From Euperipatoides rowelli (Eukaryota > Onychophora > Udeonychophora > Euonychophora > Peripatopsidae), in the NCBI GenBank assembly GCA_003024985.2, contig PXIH01S0031574.1: a stretch of DNA of 11,487 nt; one strand, given 5' to 3'. Below the pieces are notes generated by a model. That model saw only the letters and a program-made list of their open reading frames with translations. It was not told the DNA's origin and searched no databases. Of the stretch, positions 8,297 to 11,487 are shown in pieces (the stretch's first letter is position 1; each line of letters opens with the position of its first letter). A program made the position numbers and the translations under genes.

Positions 8297-8438
8297 TTAC
8301 AATATGTACAAGTTTATTAACAATTTTCTATCTCGAACCACAATTGAAATTTCTTCATTTGTGAGTTCGCTTGGTTTTTGGATTCTCCAATCGTTAGACA
8401 ATTCGAGTTCCCATCTGATTTCTTTCATTTCGATAGAT
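8297..8438 (-). other. possible small coding exon, unrecognised protein
   Basis: A - strand open frame runs from 8575 to TAA at 8297-8299. Inside it a good splice acceptor (ttttctaattacag, AG at 8440-8439) would open an exon at 8438. The ~46-residue peptide after it includes MKEIRWELELSND (ATG at 8428) and SELTNEEISIVVRD, a balanced, protein-like composition unlike the low-complexity ORFs nearby. The stop codon abuts an AATAAA (8297-8292) that is part of the SINE target site. I recognise no family. It may be a real terminal exon, an old gene fragment or chance. Confidence 0.2.
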
Positions 8439-8564
8439 CTGTAATTAGAAAAATTCTCCGGCACTTTCTGACGGCAAAATAAAATTTCGCCATTTTTTGG
8501 CACTGGGGTTGATATTAGAAAACTTTGTCCTGACTGGTGACTGCACCTCTCAAGAAAGAAAAAG

Positions 8565-8579
8565 ATGGCTGCCAATTCA
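8565..8579 (+). other. possible short start exon with AAGATGGCTGCC context
   Basis: On the + strand, aagATGGCTGCC (ATG 8565-8567) resembles the YY1-type start-site motif common at housekeeping gene starts. Five codons later a fair splice donor (tca then gtaaaaag, GT at 8580-8581) appears. No following exon is identifiable in the window. This overlaps the opposite-strand frame, so at most one of the two readings is likely correct. Confidence 0.15.
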
Positions 8580-8717
8580 GTAAAAAGTCTTAAGAAACTT
8601 GTTATAATTTGAATTTATTATGACTTGATTACTGTAAACAGAATTAAAAAAAAGCGCAGTTCCTTCGGAAAAATTAATATTTTTTTTAAAAAAAGGCAAA
8701 ATATTTCACTTATACAA

Positions 8718-8857
8718 TTTTTTTTTTTTTTTAATTTTTTTGGTTATGACTTCAAGTCGTCTAATCTGGGGAATGATGGTTACCTGGATTCGAACCGGCA
8801 ACTGACTTGGATGCCGGGTCAGAATGCTCTCCTGACTCGACTAGCCCAGTAGGGCTA
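8718..8857 (-). mobile_element. tRNA-derived SINE with perfect B box
   Basis: On the - strand, B box GGTTCGAATCC (rc of 8786-8796) is a perfect consensus, and the A box is TAGTCGAGTCAGG (rc of 8831-8843). A 6-bp hairpin, tagccc/gggcta, sits at the head (8842-8857), and a poly(A) tail reads as a T15-16 tract at about 8718-8732. Its core after the B box (GGTAACCATCATTCCCC) differs from the other SINEs here. A 12-bp repeat atatttttttta at 8677-8688 and 8857-8868 could be a target duplication, but it is low complexity. Confidence 0.65.
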
Positions 8858-8868
8858 TATTTTTTTTA

Positions 8869-9230
8869 CTTAAAATTACACACCCAAAAAAAAAAAGAAC
8901 ACAAAGATTTTAAACTTACAATATGTGGCAAACATATTTTTGACAATTTTTTAAAAATTTGTCGATTGAAATTGAATGTCTTTTATATACCATTTATTAA
9001 TTTTTGAAAATTGGAACATTATTAGAAATTATATTAAATCTCTATTCCTTAATTGTCTATTTNTTTGATAAAATAAATAAATTAACTTGATAAACCTTTA
9101 AGAAATTGAATGTATTCCAAAAGGACCAGAACCGATCATTGAAAGCTATTGTACAAATTATTTAATGTCTACTGTCCTAATATTTGCCTGGGGATATATA
9201 CAGTAGCTTTTTGGAAAAATTAATTCATAG
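8869..9230. other. AT-rich spacer, nothing recognised
   Basis: Low-complexity AT-rich DNA with one undetermined base at 9063. No gene or element boundary can be supported. Confidence 0.4.
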
Positions 9231-9250
9231 GAATAATAATAGAGATTTTA

Positions 9251-9535
9251 GTCTCGGTTCCATGGTCGAGCGGATTCACTTCCGCTAGATGAACCGAAGG
9301 CATATACTGAGGTGTACAGGTTCGCGCCTCGGTTTGGGCAGTTAAGGAACGTTTTTTTCCCTAGCTTTAACAGCTCGCCTCGGGTTATTCCAAGTACGCT
9401 GCCCTTGTAACATCTAAGAACCTGTATTTAGTGTTTCAATCAAATAATATATTCAATTTAATTTCAATTTAGTTAACCAAAAAAAAATACATTTCTTCTC
9501 TTGGAGAGGAAATTTTTTTTTTTTAAAAAAAAAAA
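9251..9535 (+). mobile_element. full-length tRNA-derived SINE with perfect 16-bp target duplication
   Basis: Flanked by identical aataatagagatttta at 9235-9250 and 9536-9551. From the left: head GTCTCGGTTCC, A box TGGTCGAGCGG (9263-9273), and a 6-bp stem CGGTTC/GAACCG (9255-9260 and 9291-9296) enclosing it. B box GGTTCGCGCCTC is at 9319-9330, then the shared block GGGCAGTTAAGGAACG and T7CCC, a unique 3' part, and an A-rich end (about 9524-9535). It is related to 5144-5408 and 8061-8290 through the B box and core. The precise duplication suggests a comparatively young insertion made by a LINE-type endonuclease and reverse transcriptase acting in trans. Confidence 0.9.
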
Positions 9536-9580
9536 AATAATAGAGATTTTAATCTGCAGAAGGATAAACAAGGAATAAAT

Positions 9581-9648
9581 AAAATGTCAGAAATTTCAAT
9601 ACAAAGTTACAAACTTATAAAATACAAAAAAATGTCAGAAATTTCAAT
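9581..9648. repeat. 20-bp direct repeat, 48-bp period
   Basis: aaaatgtcagaaatttcaat is identical at 9581-9600 and 9629-9648. The intervening 28 bp is not repeated further. No element is attached to it. Local duplication is the simplest reading. Confidence 0.7.
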
Positions 9649-9916
9649 TAATTTAGCAAAATTTCGTTATGATCAAAATGCTTCATGGGGTCAATTACAA
9701 AAAGTGATAATTAGTGAAAACATGAAATTGTTATAAATTTAATTTTTTTAAAAACTTTTATTTGTCCTGCCTACCGGCTAAGCAAAGAAACTATATTTAT
9801 TTATTTATTTCAATACGTCATTTAAGCTTAATAGCTTTGAGACACTTAAAATCATATAAGATACACAACCAATCAATACAAGATCACAAGAATAAACATT
9901 AAAACAACATAATTGT

Positions 9917-10790
9917 CTATATTAGTTCATTAAAAAATTCACTTTCAAAAAGGAAATCAAGTAGTTTTTTAAATTGGTTAAATGAAACAGCAAAAATGTA
10001 ATTAGGGAGTGAATTCCAGATGGAGGAAACTCTATTACCAATATAATGAGAGCGAGCTCTGTGTCCGACATGACATCTATTTATTCTGAAGTTGTGTCCT
10101 CTTGTTTTCCAATGGTTGTCAATCACGAAGATATTCCTCATATTCTTGTTAACAACTATCTCTTTAAATAAAAATATAATATCACCTCTAAGTAATCTCA
10201 ATTGGGGTGTCATGATACCAAATCTTTTCAAATAATTAAGTCTTTCAATGTAGTTGTATCTAAAGAAGCCATTAATTCGTTTTGTAAATTGCCAATTCGT
10301 TTTGTAAATTGCCTGAAAACTTTGTTAACTTTAAGAATATCACCCTTGTTGATAATACTGTAAGTATTATGACCATAATCAATAATACATTGAACATAAG
10401 ATTTGTACACAGCAGAAAACAATCTAGGTGAGACCACAGTGAATGATCTGAACATCATTGCAAATCTGGATGAAATTTANTTGGCTATATGAGAAGCATG
10501 GGAGTCAAAATAAAGTCCTTAGTCAATGAAGATCCCAAGATCTTTACAGACATTGACTTCATTGAGTTGGTGACCATTAAAGCAAACCCGATTAGAGAAT
10601 GAAATTTTTTTTTCCCCATTACCATATACACAGTTTTCTCCAGATTAACTAGCAAGCCGTTTTTTTTTAATCCAATGACTAATCTTATCTAGGTCGAGTT
10701 GTAAAATTTGTAAATCTTCCACAATGTTGACCTTACAAGAGATTTTTACATCATCAGCATACATTGCAATGTAGGAATTCAAGTTAAATA
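9917..10790 (-). pseudogene. reverse transcriptase C-terminal half, multiply disrupted
   Basis: Readable blocks in order are: YADDVKIS and LQLDLDKISHWI (about 10670-10765); GLLVNLEKT (10620-10660); FNGHQLNEVNVCKDLGIFID (10520-10585); SRFAMMFRSF then LFSAVYKSYVQ (10400-10475); VFRQFTKRI (about 10295-10325); MTPQLRLLRGDI (10180-10215); TRGHNFRINR and RVSSIWNSLP to the stop at 9917. These match the thumb and tail of Jockey/CR1 reverse transcriptases. Breaks seen: frameshifts at the T tracts 10662-10670 and about 10602-10611, in-frame stops at 10519-10521 and 10477-10479, and a 20-bp tandem duplication at 10274-10313. The element is dead. Confidence 0.85.
10274..10313. repeat. exact 20-bp tandem duplication in the LINE
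   Basis: aattcgttttgtaaattgcc occurs back to back at 10274-10293 and 10294-10313. Twenty is not a multiple of three, so it shifts the reverse-transcriptase frame between the FTKRI block and the LLRGDI block. Confidence 0.9.
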
Positions 10791-10805
10791 TATATACATA
10801 CATAC

Positions 10806-10934
10806 AATATATTACAAGCAGTCGAACTGGATGCAACAATGATGAGAAATCCGGATTAGTTTCCAAGGATCAGCCATTGCTCTTATTATTTTTTTATAAC
10901 TTCTGAACGCAAAGTCTAATTTAATTCTGACGAT
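10806..10934 (-). repeat. dispersed repeat of unknown class, copy 2 (inverted)
   Basis: This is the reverse-complement partner of 6893-7020, running from about 10934 down to 10806 and joining the LINE at its truncated 5' edge. The codons just upstream of the LINE's LNSYIAMYADD stretch belong partly to this repeat rather than to reverse transcriptase. Either the LINE inserted into the repeat or both were rearranged together. Confidence 0.55.
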
Positions 10935-11487
10935 GAATATAACCCAAAATCCTCAGCCTTTCATAAAGAAAGACATTTGGATTTTCGGGTCGGACAGCAC
11001 TAAGGAGCATGTTATAAATTCAATTGTTAAACTATATACAGTATTATTCAGGTTATGGAAATGTAATAATGCTGTAGAATAAAAACATTTAAAATACAGT
11101 AGGCTATATTTATTTCAATAATGAAAAAAATATTAATGAAATAATAGAAAAGGAAAGAAAACTTATTGGGAAATTTAATGGTGAGGTAAAATATGATGTA
11201 TTATAGTTTTATAAATTATATATATTTAAAAAAAAAAATTCTTTGTATATCTGTCATTCTGAACTTTTTGGTGTTACCATAGAGGTCTAGATTATGTATA
11301 TAAAAGGTCAAGGTCCTTTCGGTGACAAAGAGTCAAATCTGCAAAAAAATGAAAAAACAGAAACGTGAAAGAGCCGAAGAGAACAAAATACCTGCCATAT
11401 TTAAGTTGCTTTTTTTCTAGATTTGCCATAGTAGACTAATTAATTGACAATACATTGTTGATATGTAATTAACTTAATGCAGGGGGA
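10935..11487. other. AT-rich end region with a TATA-like box
   Basis: No gene is recognised. TATATAAAAGG at 11297-11307 is a good TATA-box match. About 45 bases on, an ATG at 11349 opens a 23-codon lysine-rich frame (MKKQKRERAEENKIP...) to a stop at about 11420. With no downstream sequence this cannot be told from chance. Confidence 0.25.

Larger units (their letters stand above)
7896..8305. repeat. three copies of one SINE target site
   Basis: The 14-mer tttatttacaatat occurs at 7896-7909, 8047-8060 and 8292-8305. The 15-mer atttatttacaatat is identical at 8046-8060 and 8291-8305; tttatttacaatatt is identical at 7896-7910 and 8047-8061. These bracket two SINEs (7911-8045 and 8061-8290), so each insertion duplicated the same site. 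Confidence 0.85.
9794..10800 (-). mobile_element. 5'-truncated Jockey/CR1-like non-LTR retrotransposon (LINE)
   Basis: On the - strand the element carries the end of the reverse-transcriptase palm (YADD at 10750-10761), the thumb/connection region, the typical C-terminal tail of Jockey-superfamily ORF2, and a ~105-nt 3' UTR. It ends in an ATAAATAAATAAAT microsatellite (rc of about 9794-9810), the usual 3' end of CR1/L2/Daphne-type elements. The 5' part (endonuclease, RT palm blocks 1-4) is missing; homology stops near 10790-10800, where the inverted dispersed repeat begins. I found no target duplication. Confidence 0.85.

Noticed and set aside
7957-8320. Two overlapping + strand ORFs and one - strand ORF
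   Set aside because: They lie entirely within the two stacked SINEs and their duplicated target sites.
8760-8860. A true tRNA gene on the - strand (perfect B box and good A box)
   Set aside because: There is no paired acceptor stem and no 7-base anticodon loop, and it ends in a poly(A) tail; it fits a SINE.
8625-9007. Two + strand ORFs of about 70 codons
   Set aside because: They run through poly(A)/poly(T) tracts and the SINE at 8718-8857, with strong low-complexity bias.
9251-9335. A functional tRNA gene on the + strand
   Set aside because: The boxes are good, but the first bases do not pair with an acceptor partner, and the unit is part of a 285-bp element with target duplications.
10786-10866. 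Upstream continuation of the LINE reverse transcriptase in the same - strand frame
   Set aside because: The translation is not reverse-transcriptase-like beyond about 10800, and the DNA there aligns with the dispersed repeat at 6893-7020.

Overview
This is an AT-rich, intron-containing, repeat-laden stretch of animal nuclear DNA. It has long intergenic spaces, many poly(T)/poly(A) tracts, no bacterial-style gene packing, and two single N bases (9063 and 10480). The one confidently recognised host gene piece is the last coding exon of an SLC39A7/ZIP7 (Catsup-type) zinc transporter on the + strand at 1242-1493. It has a clear 3' splice site, a stop codon and a poly(A) signal. The phylum cannot be fixed from the sequence; a repeat-rich invertebrate is my best guess.

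Layout. 1-1241 is intron. 1242-1493 is the ZIP7 terminal exon. 1494 to about 1995 is its likely 3' UTR, ending at an AATAAA followed by a strong GU-rich block; a possible longer form ends near 3140. From about 3.8 kb onward the window is mostly layered transposable elements. They include a tRNA-derived SINE fragment (about 3845-3950), a DNA-transposon end (to 4375), and an internally deleted hAT transposon (4751-5790) that keeps the 3' end of its transposase and carries a SINE inside it (5144-5408). A composite follows at about 6135-6832: two tRNA-like SINE modules flanking three units of a ~130-bp tandem repeat. Next come a dispersed repeat (6893-7020), two SINEs stacked at one target site (7896-8305), another SINE (about 8718-8857), a full SINE with perfect 16-bp target duplications (9251-9535), and a dead, 5'-truncated Jockey/CR1-like LINE on the - strand (about 9794-10800). 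The LINE abuts a second, inverted copy of the dispersed repeat (10806-10934).

Apart from ZIP7 there is no convincing host gene. A small possible exon lies on the - strand at 8297-8438, and a possible start exon with an AAGATGGCTGCC context on the + strand at 8565-8579. Both are weak.

I see no new multi-gene system. The most interesting signals concern repeat biology: three copies of one target site left by two successive SINE insertions; a hairpin that covaries among three related SINEs in place of a normal T-arm; the SINE/tandem-repeat composite; a 20-bp duplication that accounts for one LINE frameshift; and a marked excess of the 7-mer TACTGTA/TACAGTA. All counts and alignments were made by eye.
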